The notes: generated from the sequence alone by a model not told the origin. A stretch of DNA of 27,499 nt from JACMLD01 sp033761915 (GCA_033761915.1 JANRMC010000048.1:1-27499); one strand, 5' to 3'. Shown: positions 1-8,298, counted from the stretch's first letter. Numbers and translations are program-made.

Positions 1-58
1 ACCCTTCAGCTGAAGGGTGCGACGCAACGATGCTTAATAGCATTCCGCTGCCGGTAAC
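1..58. repeat. Dispersed repeat copy 1 (orientation L)
   Basis: Core GAAGGGTGCGACGCAAC at 12-28, then a variable arm with ATGCT/AGCAT ending in TGCCGGTAAC, 8 bp downstream of the feoB stop codon. Bases 1-18 form a perfect palindrome (ACCCTTCAG then CTGAAGGGT). This suggests that an oppositely oriented copy ends at the left window edge and abuts this one. L means the core reads GACGCAAC on the plus strand; R means it reads GTTGCGTC. Confidence 0.75.
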
Positions 59-65
59 AAAAAAA

Positions 66-2186
66 TTATTTTAATAATTGGTAGGCTATAAAACTCATGA
101 GGTAGGCAAGTCCCGTCATGTATACTAATTGTATAATGGCCCATTTCCAGGTGCGGGTTTCTCTTTTTACCACCGCCAGTGTGCTCATGCATTGCATGGC
201 CAGTAAATAAAAAATCATAAGAGATGTGCCGGTGGCAAGGGTGTAAACTTTACTGCCATCGGGCCGCATGGCCTGCTGCATTTTTTCTCGCAGCAGCAAA
301 CTGTTTTCTGTATCTTCTTCGCCTACGCTGTATAATGTGGCCATGGTGCCCACAAAAACTTCACGGGCCGCAAAAGAGGTTACTAGGGCAATGCCTATCT
401 TCCAATCGTAGCCCAATGGCTTAATGGCAGGCTCAATACTTTTACCAATAATGCCTGCATACGAATGCTCCAGCAGGGCCGCTTTTTTTGCTGTTTCTAA
501 TGCTGCCGCATTAGCTGGGTTTTGTGCTATCTGTGCATCGTATTGTGCGGCTACCTGTTGGCGTTTATCGGGCCCATAACTGCTAAGTGCCCATAGAATT
601 AAACTTATTATCATTATTACCTTTCCGGCATCCAGCACAAAAATTTTGGCCTTGTTAATCATGGTAACAATAATATTCTTCCAGCGGGGTGCCCGGTAAA
701 TGGGCAGCTCCAGTATAAAAAAGCTTTTCTCTTGTATTTTAATAAACCAGCGGGCTACATACGATACCACCAGGGCCATTACCACCCCTAAAATATACAA
801 CCCCATCATTACCAAACCCTGTAAGCTTAAAAAGCCCCAATACAATTGCTTGGGTATTACCATAGCAATTAAAATAGTAAACACAGGCAGGCGGGCACTG
901 CAACTCATTAAAGGCGTAATTAAAATAGTTAGTAACCGCTCTTTGGTGTTTTCAATATTGCGGGCACTCATTATGGCGGGTACTGCGCAGGCAAAACCAC
1001 TAATCATGGGCATTACGCTTTTTCCGTTAAGCCCCACTTTGCGCATCAGCTTATCGCTTAAAAAACTAATGCGGGCCATATAGCCTGTATCTTCTAAAAG
1101 CGTAATAAGGCCAAACAAAATCATTATTTGTGGTATAAAAACCAATATGCCACTAAGGCCGGCAATAATGCCATTAATTAAAAGATCGCTCCACCAGCTA
1201 GCGGGCAAAATGCTGCTTACTGCATTACTTACAATGGCAAAACCGCTTTCTATTAATTGCATGGGGTATTCGGCCAGCCAAAACACACTTTGAAAAAGCA
1301 AAAACAATACGCCTAATAAAATAAGATACCCCCAGCGGCGGTGCAGCAAAATATCATCCAGCCGGTCTGTAAACACTTTTTTACGCAGCGGGTCGGGCTC
1401 GGCCACATGCTGCTGCATAATATGTTTAATGCGGTTATAGCGCTGTATAATTTCTTCTGCCTGCGTTTTGGTGTGGTTAAAATTATTTTTAGCTTCTATT
1501 ATTTCAATAGACTCCTGCTGGTTTTGTGTGAAAGAAAAATGCTCGTGGTTAATAAGGTAGTGTATAGCTGTGTAATCGCTTACGTGCGGAAATAATCCTT
1601 TTACACTATCAATAGCATTGCCGGCCAGTTTATGGTTTTCAATAAAATCTCTGCCCGTGTTTTGTAAATGCTGCTGTGCCGTGGTGGCAATGGCTTTTTT
1701 AAGCGCTGCAATACCTTTGTTTTTGCGTGGGTTAACTGGTATCACCTGCACACCCAGTTCCCGTTCCAATCCTTCCACATTTATAACAATGCCTTTTTGT
1801 TTGGCAAGGTCCATCATAGTAAGGGCTACCACCACCGGTATTTTTAAATCAATAATCTGCGAGCAAAAAAGCAGGTTTCTTTTCAGGTTGCTGGCATCTA
1901 CCAGCATCACAATCATATCGGGCTTTACATCTTCATCCTGGTTTAGCAGCACTTTATAAGTAACCCATTCATCGGCCCGCTTGGCATACAAACTATAGGT
2001 GCCGGGCAAGTCAATAATAGTGGCTTCCTGTTCATTACCAATAGCAGCCTTACCTGTTTTTTTATCAACCGTTACCCCCGGAAAATTACCCACCCGCTGG
2101 TTTAAACCAGTTAATGCATTAAACAGCGAGCTTTTGCCACTGTTAGGGTTGCCCACCAGGGCTATATGTAAAGCAGGTGTTTGCAC
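66..2186 (-). CDS. feoB: Ferrous iron transport protein B (FeoB)
   Basis: Inner-membrane Fe(II) importer with a cytosolic G-protein domain. From the proposed GTG start (2184-2186) the protein has 706 residues. The P-loop GNPNSGKS is at residues 12-19, followed by a conserved GNFPGVTVDKK switch I, DLPG (G3) and TMMD at the G4 position, where most FeoB proteins have Asn rather than Thr. The C-terminal half holds two Gate modules with the typical GFACAVPAIM and MSCSARLPVF cysteine motifs and ends with membrane helices. The frame stays open upstream to a TTG at 2261, but those 25 extra residues resemble no FeoB start and contain a likely promoter, so I prefer the GTG. No feoA is visible in the window; it could lie left of the edge or be absent. 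Family assignment is certain; the start is less sure. Confidence 0.97.
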   Translation of the reverse strand: MQTPALHIALVGNPNSGKSSLFNALTGLNQRVGNFPGVTVDKKTGKAAIGNEQEATIIDLPGTYSLYAKRADEWVTYKVLLNQDEDVKPDMIVMLVDASNLKRNLLFCSQIIDLKIPVVVALTMMDLAKQKGIVINVEGLERELGVQVIPVNPRKNKGIAALKKAIATTAQQHLQNTGRDFIENHKLAGNAIDSVKGLFPHVSDYTAIHYLINHEHFSFTQNQQESIEIIEAKNNFNHTKTQAEEIIQRYNRIKHIMQQHVAEPDPLRKKVFTDRLDDILLHRRWGYLILLGVLFLLFQSVFWLAEYPMQLIESGFAIVSNAVSSILPASWWSDLLINGIIAGLSGILVFIPQIMILFGLITLLEDTGYMARISFLSDKLMRKVGLNGKSVMPMISGFACAVPAIMSARNIENTKERLLTILITPLMSCSARLPVFTILIAMVIPKQLYWGFLSLQGLVMMGLYILGVVMALVVSYVARWFIKIQEKSFFILELPIYRAPRWKNIIVTMINKAKIFVLDAGKVIMIISLILWALSSYGPDKRQQVAAQYDAQIAQNPANAAALETAKKAALLEHSYAGIIGKSIEPAIKPLGYDWKIGIALVTSFAAREVFVGTMATLYSVGEEDTENSLLLREKMQQAMRPDGSKVYTLATGTSLMIFYLLAMQCMSTLAVVKRETRTWKWAIIQLVYMTGLAYLMSFIAYQLLK

Positions 2187-2193
2187 AAGGGTG

Positions 2194-2222
2194 CAAAAAT
2201 AGCCATTCGGCAGGCACAACAA
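2194..2222 (-). promoter_or_regulatory. Candidate feoB promoter with overlapping dyad
   Basis: On the minus strand TTG (2220-2222), an 18-base spacer and TATTTTTG (2194-2201) match the Bacteroidota consensus TTG-N19-TAnnTTTG. A start about 7 bases downstream would fall at the GTG, implying a nearly leaderless mRNA. An 18-bp dyad, TTTGCAC-AAGG-GTGCAAA (2180-2197), spans the -7 box and the start codon and could be an operator. It does not resemble a classical Fur box. Sequence-only evidence. Confidence 0.4.
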
Positions 2223-2252
2223 GTTACGAGATGGGTAAAAATAAATAGGGTA

Positions 2253-2303
2253 GCCAGCCAAAGATCTACTATGAGCAGCTGTTGCGTCGCACTCTTGTAC
2301 AGC
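2253..2303. repeat. Dispersed repeat copy 2 (orientation R)
   Basis: CCAGCC arm at the left, then the core GTTGCGTCGCACTCTTGTAC at 2281-2300. The copy lies just upstream of feoB, so feoB is bracketed by inverted copies (1 and 2) with their CCGGC/CCAGC ends facing the gene. Confidence 0.75.
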
Positions 2304-2345
2304 ATAACCACATGCTGCTAAGAAAGCTTTAAAACCGCAATAGGG

Positions 2346-2630
2346 TTACTTGTGAAGATAAGACTGTAAATTTTTTACGTATTCTTCAAACGCATCTATC
2401 CCCTTTGAGGTGATTTTGCAAATGGTTTGGGGGTAATTGTCTTTAAACTGTTTCAACACATCAATATACCCAGCTTCTTTCAGTTTATTTACCTGCACAC
2501 TCAGGTTGCCGGCAGTAGCCCCTGTTTTTTCTTTAATAAAAGTAAACTCAGCTTCTTTAACTGTTATCAGTAAAGAAACCACAGCCAGCCGCAACTGAGA
2601 GTGTAATATGGGGTCCAGCTCTTTAAACAT
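2346..2630 (-). CDS. Small winged-helix transcriptional regulator (MarR/ArsR-like)
   Basis: A 94-residue one-domain DNA-binding protein. The order of elements (helix LRLAVVSLL, then FTFIKEKTGATAGNLSVQVNKLKEAGYI as the helix-turn-helix, then a basic wing and a C-terminal helix) matches the short winged-helix regulators of Bacteroidota (PF13601 type). The ligand and targets cannot be read from sequence. The start codon ATG (2628-2630) overlaps the end of the upstream membrane-protein gene by 8 bases, so the two are translationally coupled. In such pairs the regulator usually controls its own operon together with the membrane partner (inference). Confidence 0.85.
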   Translation of the reverse strand: MFKELDPILHSQLRLAVVSLLITVKEAEFTFIKEKTGATAGNLSVQVNKLKEAGYIDVLKQFKDNYPQTICKITSKGIDAFEEYVKNLQSYLHK

Positions 2631-3294
2631 TGGGTTGTGCAGCGGCTTTTCTTTGTAAATGCTTTTTAAATAAAATAATACCGGGTATCAGCCAGGCAAC
2701 GCCGGCAGAGAGGGCGGTTAATAATAAATCAATTTTTACAGGTGTAAATAAACTAACCAGGCTGGCCGCCCAGCAAACAATGCCACCCAGCAGCATGGGT
2801 TTAAACTTCATAACTGCACCTGTTATAAAAGTGGGTATGCCATATATAATTAAAAACAAGGCTGCGGTAAATTCAGAAAACCGGAAAAAATCCTGCTTAC
2901 CGGTACTGCTAACATAGGCTTCGTTAAAAGACCCCAGTTTGGCAAACACGGCATTGGTAACAAATACCATTAAAAAAACGGCAATGCCAAAAGCAGTCCA
3001 TGTGTAATCCAGCGCCACCTGGTTATAGGTGCGTACGGTTTGTTTTTTTCTTTCTTTATAAGACAGCAATATTTGTGGTATAACAGCCACAAACGTAAGC
3101 AGAAAGATATCAAAGGGCAGTTTGTAATTAAAATGCAGTTCACTTACTTTTATTAATGAGCAAAACGCAATAACACTGCCCCACATAATAGCGGCAATAC
3201 CGGTATCGTGGTAAGAATCTTTGGCCTTACCAATCATTTCTGTAATAAGGGCCAGGCTTTCTCTTTCGCTAAAACTGTTTTTATCTGTACTCAT
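2623..3294 (-). CDS. Hypothetical membrane protein, about six helices
   Basis: 223 residues from ATG 3292-3294. The frame runs further upstream, but that extension would be encoded by the terminator hairpin of the previous gene and is rejected. After a charged N-terminus (MSTDKNSFSERESL) there are about six hydrophobic segments, near residues 32-50, 58-78, 95-117, 143-165, 168-187 and 190-210, and a basic C-terminal tail. I recognise no catalytic motif. The gene overlaps the winged-helix gene by 8 bases, so both are one transcription unit; it may be a sensor, transporter component or stress protein governed by that regulator. Function unknown. Confidence 0.75.
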   Translation of the reverse strand: MSTDKNSFSERESLALITEMIGKAKDSYHDTGIAAIMWGSVIAFCSLIKVSELHFNYKLPFDIFLLTFVAVIPQILLSYKERKKQTVRTYNQVALDYTWTAFGIAVFLMVFVTNAVFAKLGSFNEAYVSSTGKQDFFRFSEFTAALFLIIYGIPTFITGAVMKFKPMLLGGIVCWAASLVSLFTPVKIDLLLTALSAGVAWLIPGIILFKKHLQRKAAAQPNV

Positions 3295-3337
3295 AACTAT
3301 TAACAGTGTTATTGGGTTCTGCCGGTAAATATAAAAC

Positions 3338-3363
3338 AGTGTTCCGCCACTGAGCGGAACACT
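3338..3363 (-). terminator. Intrinsic terminator after the 3373-4017 gene
   Basis: A perfect 10-bp stem, AGTGTTCCGC / GCGGAACACT, with loop CACTGA lies 9 bases beyond the stop of the secreted-protein gene. On the minus strand it is followed by a T-rich run (GTTTTATATTT). It separates that gene from the membrane protein/regulator operon. Confidence 0.75.
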
Positions 3364-3372
3364 ATACACATT

Positions 3373-4017
3373 TTAGTTACATTGACTTAAAAAATACTGT
3401 GCTGATGTAAGCCCCCAGCTGGGATGCAGTTCTGAAGCTGGTTTAAAACTGCCAAATAGTTCAATGGCTTTTTCAAATATAGGCTTAGCAACTGTTTTAC
3501 CACCACCAAAAGCTTCGGGGGTGTAAAACTTGCTTTGTGCATCTAAGTAAAAAGAGCGTGGGTTGGTAGCGTCCATTTTTTTTGCTTTTTCAATATTGCT
3601 GGCAGACGTAGGCCCATATTGCATCCAGCGTGATTGGATGTCTACTGTTACATGTGCAGTAGCAATCATGCTTTTTATAATACAGGTTTCAGAATTTTCT
3701 GCACCCGCTAATTCTTCCGCTTTTTTAATAAAGGCTTCTGCTTTATCTGCAATGGCATCGGTTTTAGATTTGTCCTGTTCCATATAAGCAGCCATTACGG
3801 TGCAATAAGCAGCGTAATAGTACGGCAACCACTGTGTTTTTTCTGCAGTGGCAATGCGCTCAAAATTACCAGCCAGCTCTGCCATACTGTTATTTTTTAA
3901 GGCAGCATCCAGCTCTGCAATATTTTTTTTCATAGCGCCGGTGTATTTGTCAGATTGTGCAAATAAACTGCTGGCAACAAATAAGGCCATTAATAAGGTT
4001 ACTGAGAACGATTTCAT
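3373..4017 (-). CDS. Secreted or periplasmic helical protein, TPR-like
   Basis: 214 residues beginning with a clear signal peptide, MKSFSVTLLMALFVASSLFAQ, cut before SDKY. The mature part is rich in Ala and Lys and helical: residues about 30-75 contain FERIATAEKTQWLPYYYAAYC, followed by helix pairs resembling divergent tetratricopeptide repeats, and it ends with an aromatic segment and Cys-Asn. Proteins of this kind are common in Bacteroidota without a known role. The gene is a single transcription unit: a terminator follows it and a 156-bp intergenic stretch lies upstream. Function unknown. Confidence 0.75.
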   Translation of the reverse strand: MKSFSVTLLMALFVASSLFAQSDKYTGAMKKNIAELDAALKNNSMAELAGNFERIATAEKTQWLPYYYAAYCTVMAAYMEQDKSKTDAIADKAEAFIKKAEELAGAENSETCIIKSMIATAHVTVDIQSRWMQYGPTSASNIEKAKKMDATNPRSFYLDAQSKFYTPEAFGGGKTVAKPIFEKAIELFGSFKPASELHPSWGLTSAQYFLSQCN

Positions 4018-4087
4018 ATGTGTTTGTTTTTTTGTGATGATTAAAATATGGTTGAAATTGTTTTTTTTATTTCAGTAAAGAACTAAC

Positions 4088-4177
4088 TGTTGAATAGTGC
4101 CCCGAAAGCCTGGCTCAAATCCGTTCGGGGTTTTCAACAAGCAACGGCTGCTTAATAGCTGCACTATGCCGGGTTAC
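4088..4177. repeat. Dispersed repeat copy 3 (orientation L, long form)
   Basis: Starts GTTGAATAGTGC. In place of the usual GAC before GCAAC it carries a 40-base insertion (4101-4140) holding a stem CCCCGAA / TTCGGGG nested inside GTTGAA / TTCAAC. It resumes with GCAAC, GCTTAATAGC and TGCCGGGTTAC, and its last bases overlap the stop codon of the TonB receptor gene (4174-4176). Copy 9 has the same insertion. Confidence 0.8.
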
Positions 4178-6420
4178 AAATTATTATTAACAGCATCATC
4201 GGTTCTATCTACCCCAAAGCTTATAAATGCACCTAAAAACACAAACATTCTTGATGGGGGCACAATGGCTTCTTTACGCAATGCATTGTAAGAATACTGG
4301 TAGCCGTACACCTGTTTAATGTTAAACACATTACTTACCTGTAACACATACACGGCAAAAGATTTGGCACCCTGCTTACCAATTTTGGGTAAGTAGTTAA
4401 TTGAAAAACTTACGTTATGGTAGGCGGGTATGGTGCCACGGTCAGTAAACTTAGGGCCATTGGCATCAGTTTGAATATTGTAATAAGGCCGGCCGCTGGC
4501 AAAGTTATAAGAGCCGTTCAGGTTCATTTTTAATTTGGTTACAAACTTTTTTACTACCAGAGAGGTGGTATGTTTTGCTGCAAAGTTGGGCTGTATGGCA
4601 AAAGGGAAGTTTAAAAAATCTCTTTTGGTATCCAGGTAAGAGTAAGAGATCCAGTAGTCTAAATTTTTAATGGTCTTTTTATCTCTCCAGAAAAACTCAA
4701 AGCCGGTAGCTTCTCCAAAACCATTATTACCCGTTGCCACTTCCCGGTTGTTTACAAACCCTGTTTTTAAAAGGTTGTGATATTTTTTATAAAACACCTC
4801 TGCCCGAAAAGTTATTAAAGAAGTTGTTTTTTGGTATTGAGCAATGTAGTGGGTTGCTTTTAAGAAGCCCAGTTGTACTGGTGCTGGCAAATACCTGCGC
4901 TCAGGGTTTTGGTAAAACACCCCATAGGCTAAAGAAGCCTGGCTTTGATTGCCCAGTTTATAAGCAATAGAAGCACGGGGCGCCAGGTTGGTTTTGTTTA
5001 AGTAAGAAGAATGTTCAGCTCTTAAACCGGTTTTAGCTGCTACATTATTGGTTATATAAATATCTGCTTCTGCAAAACCCGCAACCGTGTTTTGTTCTAA
5101 CCTGCCCGGAAACTGTTGATTATTGTACAAGGTGTAGGTACTTTTTTCATTACTGTAATTAAACTCGTTTCCAAAGCGGATAGCACTTAAGCCTTTTAAT
5201 TTTTTTTCAAATACAATGCGGCTGTTAAAATACTGAGAGCGGTTAGCCAGCTCAAAATTTTTAAATTCTAAGCCGGTTAGTAATACTTTATTACCGGCCT
5301 GATTGGCCATGTTGCCTTCAATATCATCTTTGTTGGTAGAAAATGATAAGGCAGTATTTAATCTCCAGCGGCGCCCTAAATTTTCTCTCCAGCTAAGGTT
5401 GTGAAAAATGTTCAGGTTTTTTAAACCAAAACGGTCTTTATAACCCAAGCTGTCTAAACTGTTCACAGTAAAATCCAGCTGATTGGTGCTTAAATAACCA
5501 TAGTATTTTATAATACCGGTTTTAGAAGTTTTAATACGAAAGTTAAAATCGGCATTATGAAACTCGGGGGCATGCGTATAATCCTGACGCTGTTTAATAA
5601 TTTTAAAAGCGGGCCATAAATTGGTGTAACCATAGCTGCCACCCCAGCTTGCTCTTTTATTTTTTGACAATTGCTGGTAACCTGCATTAACACCTAAAAC
5701 GGTTACGCCAATACTGGCCGATGTTTGGTCTGGCAAATCAATAGACTCTAAAATTAAAGCAGAAGAAAGTGCCTGACCATATAAGGCGCTGTAACCACCG
5801 GTGCTAAACACAGTACCTTTAAATAAGAATGGAGAGAAGCGGCCAAATTGCGCTACATTGGGCACACTGCTAAAAAAAAAATTATTTACCAACGTACCAT
5901 CAATAAATATCTTGGTTTCTGCAGCGGTACCACCCCGCACAAACAAGCCTTCACTTTCGCCCACCTGTTGTGCGCCGGGCAGGGTTTTTATAGCACCGGT
6001 AACATCTCCGTTAGCGCTGGCCGTAGTTACAATATCAATCGGGTTTAAAACCGCCGCTGCCCGTTTACGATCACTGGCTTCAAAAGTACCCGCAGTAATA
6101 ACCACCGCCTTCAGCTCATTGGGTTCTTCTTTTAGTATAATATCAAGACTAATGGCCTCGCCACTAATAGTAATTTTTTGCTCCACAGGCTTGTAACCAA
6201 TAGAAGTAACAGTAATAAGGTACTCGCCAGTTTCTGTGGTTTTAAAACGGTAGCGGCCGGTAGAGTCTGAAGTGCCGCCATCGTAACTGTCTTTTAAACT
6301 AATGCTGGCACCAGCAACACCCTTGCCCTTGGCATCTTTAATTTTTCCACTAATAAGAGTTTGGGTCATAGCAATATGGCTAAATAGAATAAGGCTTAAT
6401 AGTAATGGTAGCTGTTTCAC
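4174..6420 (-). CDS. TonB-dependent outer-membrane receptor with carboxypeptidase-like N-terminal domain
   Basis: 748 residues. The order is: signal peptide (about 1-19, ending IAMTQ), carboxypeptidase D regulatory-like beta-sandwich (about 20-98), then a plug domain (about 115-240, with the motifs LPGAQQVGESEGLFVRGG and IFIDGTLV), then a beta-barrel whose last strand ends near FISFGVDRT. No SusD partner is adjacent, so a glycan SusCD system is not indicated; a metal chelate or small cofactor is more likely, but the substrate cannot be read. The start codon is GTG (6418-6420): an in-frame stop lies 12 bases upstream and the GTG gives a complete signal peptide. A well-matched promoter is directly upstream. 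The gene is bracketed by repeat copies 3 and 4. Confidence 0.93.
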   Translation of the reverse strand: MKQLPLLLSLILFSHIAMTQTLISGKIKDAKGKGVAGASISLKDSYDGGTSDSTGRYRFKTTETGEYLITVTSIGYKPVEQKITISGEAISLDIILKEEPNELKAVVITAGTFEASDRKRAAAVLNPIDIVTTASANGDVTGAIKTLPGAQQVGESEGLFVRGGTAAETKIFIDGTLVNNFFFSSVPNVAQFGRFSPFLFKGTVFSTGGYSALYGQALSSALILESIDLPDQTSASIGVTVLGVNAGYQQLSKNKRASWGGSYGYTNLWPAFKIIKQRQDYTHAPEFHNADFNFRIKTSKTGIIKYYGYLSTNQLDFTVNSLDSLGYKDRFGLKNLNIFHNLSWRENLGRRWRLNTALSFSTNKDDIEGNMANQAGNKVLLTGLEFKNFELANRSQYFNSRIVFEKKLKGLSAIRFGNEFNYSNEKSTYTLYNNQQFPGRLEQNTVAGFAEADIYITNNVAAKTGLRAEHSSYLNKTNLAPRASIAYKLGNQSQASLAYGVFYQNPERRYLPAPVQLGFLKATHYIAQYQKTTSLITFRAEVFYKKYHNLLKTGFVNNREVATGNNGFGEATGFEFFWRDKKTIKNLDYWISYSYLDTKRDFLNFPFAIQPNFAAKHTTSLVVKKFVTKLKMNLNGSYNFASGRPYYNIQTDANGPKFTDRGTIPAYHNVSFSINYLPKIGKQGAKSFAVYVLQVSNVFNIKQVYGYQYSYNALRKEAIVPPSRMFVFLGAFISFGVDRTDDAVNNNL

Positions 6421-6438
6421 TTTATTGTAAATTTATCT

Positions 6439-6470
6439 CAAAAATAAATTAGTTTATATTATAAACCAAA
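6439..6470 (-). promoter_or_regulatory. Promoter of the TonB receptor gene with operator-like palindrome
   Basis: Minus strand: TTTG (6467-6470), exactly 20 bases, then TATTTTTG (6439-6446), an almost ideal Bacteroidota promoter, with a leader of about 12 bases to the GTG. The spacer contains a perfect 15-bp palindrome, GTTTATATTATAAAC (6452-6466), filling most of the space between the two boxes. A repressor bound there would block RNA polymerase (inference). Confidence 0.65.
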
Positions 6471-6492
6471 TTTGAAGCAATTATTTTTTTGG

Positions 6493-6540
6493 ATACCAGC
6501 TTTAGATGATAGCTCAGCGTCGGTTGCGTCGCACCCTTCG
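6493..6540. repeat. Dispersed repeat copy 4 (orientation R)
   Basis: ATACCAGCTTTAGATGATAG arm, then GTTGCGTCGCACCCTTC (6523-6539). It lies upstream of the TonB receptor gene and faces copy 3 at the other end of that gene. The arm is very similar to the arm of copy 8 inside hemD. Confidence 0.75.
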
Positions 6541-6777
6541 GAGGCATTGCAAGGCCCGGCAATACCCACAAACACCAGATGGGCCAACAGTTTAATATTT
6601 TTAGCTGCCAGCCGGAAGTTTATTTTAAATAGCCTTGTGCTACTGGCGGTCTAATAAAAGGTTATTCGGAAAAAGAAAAAGAAGGATTATGTAGGGTGCC
6701 AATGCCAACCCAAATGAATCTGCAGGTAATGATAATGTCTGACATTTAAACCTGTAAAACCTTTTATAAAGCCCTGT

Positions 6778-7971
6778 TTAATACAGGACTTTATAATAAT
6801 AGTTCTTCAATGTTTTAAAATATAAAGTAGGTATCAGTAAAACTATTGTAAGCAGTAATAATACATTTTTGCCCGGGTAATAGGTTTGTATAAAACCGAC
6901 TAATAAAAAGAGGCGGGTATATTCAAGGTAAAAAATCCACTTCTTTTGCTCCAGCATGGCACCCGTATTAATAACACTTAATAGAATAAACAGGCCCCCT
7001 ATTAATAATTGCAACGGGGTAAAGTAGTGTTCAAACAAAATAAATAAAAACAAAGTAGCCAGCGTAATAATCGTTTGAAGCCGGATGTGTTTTTTTAAAG
7101 ATTGTGTTAAGGGAGACTTACTTTTTTTTATGCCAAATTTTCGCTCAAGTGCTGGTCTTATTGCCGCATTTATGTTTATGGGTTTTCCGGCAATACACAG
7201 CCATTTTTCTTTTAATGTAGATGCCCGCTTAAATGCTACGGCCATTTCAAGCCAGAAATGAAAATGCTGCCATAAAAAACTATGACTTTTTAAAGGGGTG
7301 GTAAGCCCATATATTGGTTTTTCAGTTTCTTTTGTAAAGGTTCCAAAAATCCTATCCCAAATAATCAGCACATCACCATAATTTTTATCCAGGTAAATTT
7401 CATTACTGCTATGATGCACCCGGTGGTGAGAGGGTGTTACAAATATCCATTCCAGCCAGCCCAGCTTTCCTATTAATTGTGTATGGGTAAAAAACGGATA
7501 ACTGCCATGTATTAAAAGTAATGTTGTTATCATGTGTGCACTAAAACCGGCCACTGGTAAAACACTCCAGAACAATGCACGGGCAACGGCCTGAAAAATG
7601 GTAATACGGGCCGATACCGTAAAATTATAATCTTCACTTTGGTGGTGCACAACATGCACACTCCAAAAAAGGTTAACCTCATGCCCAAAACGATGATACC
7701 AATACCAGATAAAATCTGTAAAAAGAAAAAGCAGTATCCATGTTAGCCAGTTTTCTTTAATTGTAAATATTGCAAAATTGCGGTGCAACCAATCGTAAAA
7801 AAAGAAGAACAAACCGGTGCACAGCAAATCGCAAAGCCTTTCAGAAATACCTACATTTAAATTTGCCACCGATTCATCAAACTGAAACTTTTCTTTTGCT
7901 GAACATGCGTATTCCAGCAGCATTAATAAAGTAAAAACAGGCACGGCCAACGCCAGATAATTTAAATGCAT
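6778..7971 (-). CDS. Sterol desaturase / fatty acid hydroxylase superfamily membrane protein
   Basis: 397-residue integral membrane di-iron enzyme. The histidine clusters of the superfamily are intact: HRFGH (residues 93-97), HVVHH (106-110), a lone His near 163 in the third segment, and SHHRVHH (181-187). Hydrophobic segments precede the first cluster (about 5-22, 48-62, 74-92) and lie around 140-162. After the catalytic half comes a second group of helices (about 295-390), an extension also seen in alkylglycerol-monooxygenase-like bacterial members. The enzyme would hydroxylate or desaturate a lipid with O2; the substrate is unknown. It follows the small 7976-8284 gene by 4 bases, so the two are co-transcribed. 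An imperfect hairpin covers its stop codon. Confidence 0.9.
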   Translation of the reverse strand: MHLNYLALAVPVFTLLMLLEYACSAKEKFQFDESVANLNVGISERLCDLLCTGLFFFFYDWLHRNFAIFTIKENWLTWILLFLFTDFIWYWYHRFGHEVNLFWSVHVVHHQSEDYNFTVSARITIFQAVARALFWSVLPVAGFSAHMITTLLLIHGSYPFFTHTQLIGKLGWLEWIFVTPSHHRVHHSSNEIYLDKNYGDVLIIWDRIFGTFTKETEKPIYGLTTPLKSHSFLWQHFHFWLEMAVAFKRASTLKEKWLCIAGKPININAAIRPALERKFGIKKSKSPLTQSLKKHIRLQTIITLATLFLFILFEHYFTPLQLLIGGLFILLSVINTGAMLEQKKWIFYLEYTRLFLLVGFIQTYYPGKNVLLLLTIVLLIPTLYFKTLKNYYYKVLY

Positions 7972-7975
7972 AAAC

Positions 7976-8284
7976 TTATTTACTTAGTTTAATCAATAGC
8001 TTTTCATTTGTTGTGGTTACTTTCAGCAGCTTTGAGTTGTATTGGTTGTGCTCTATTTGCAGTGTAAATGGTGTTGGCGGTGGGTTAATAATGCTAAAAT
8101 CGCCTTTATTGTTGCTAAAAGCTTCCAGCTCTCCTTTTATAATATAAATATGTGCATTTGAAACCGGTGCCCCGGTAAGGCTATCGGTAATTTTTCCATC
8201 AAGCTTTACAGAACTGTTGTTTACAAAATCGCTATAGCTGAAAATCATAAGCAATAGGGTTAATGGAAAAAGATATTTTGACAT
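7976..8284 (-). CDS. Small exported carboxypeptidase-regulatory-like domain protein
   Basis: 102 residues. A hydrophobic N-terminus (MSKYLFPLTLLLMIFSYSDF) acts as signal peptide or anchor. The rest (about 28-100) is one carboxypeptidase D regulatory-like beta-sandwich with the landmarks KLDGKITDSLTGAPVSNAHI and NNKGDFSI. This domain normally precedes TonB receptor plugs, so a stand-alone version is notable; it may bind a partner at the cell surface or periplasm. It is the first gene of a two-gene unit with the membrane hydroxylase. A palindrome similar to the siroheme-operon operator lies upstream (8299-8319). Confidence 0.8.
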   Translation of the reverse strand: MSKYLFPLTLLLMIFSYSDFVNNSSVKLDGKITDSLTGAPVSNAHIYIIKGELEAFSNNKGDFSIINPPPTPFTLQIEHNQYNSKLLKVTTTNEKLLIKLSK

Positions 8285-8298
8285 GGTGTAAGTTTTAT

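Larger units (their letters stand above)
6421..6777. other. 357-bp intergenic region
   Basis: It holds the promoter of the TonB receptor (6439-6470), repeat copy 4 (6493-6540) and, at its right end, an imperfect 11-bp inverted repeat (6766-6776 / 6784-6794) that spans the stop codon of the hydroxylase gene but lacks a T-run. I see no convincing gene between about 6545 and 6765. A short open frame at 6472-6654 on the plus strand runs through the repeat and has no gene-like features. Confidence 0.6.

Noticed and set aside
2180..2197. Thirteenth copy of the dispersed repeat at the feoB start
   Set aside because: Only GCACAAGGGTGC matches; the diagnostic GACGCAAC is missing, so it is treated as a separate dyad.
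700..2202. Plus-strand open frames opposite feoB, and similar frames opposite most other genes
   Set aside because: They are antisense shadows of well-supported minus-strand genes and show no protein-family features.
2187..2261. N-terminal extension of FeoB from a TTG codon
   Set aside because: It does not resemble FeoB, contains a promoter-like sequence and overlaps a repeat arm; the GTG at 2184-2186 places the P-loop at the usual distance.
6472..6654. 60-codon open frame on the plus strand
   Set aside because: It runs through repeat copy 4, lacks a plausible promoter and resembles no protein.
6766..6794. Terminator at the end of the hydroxylase gene
   Set aside because: The inverted repeat has one mismatch, spans the stop codon and is not followed by a T-run on the minus strand.
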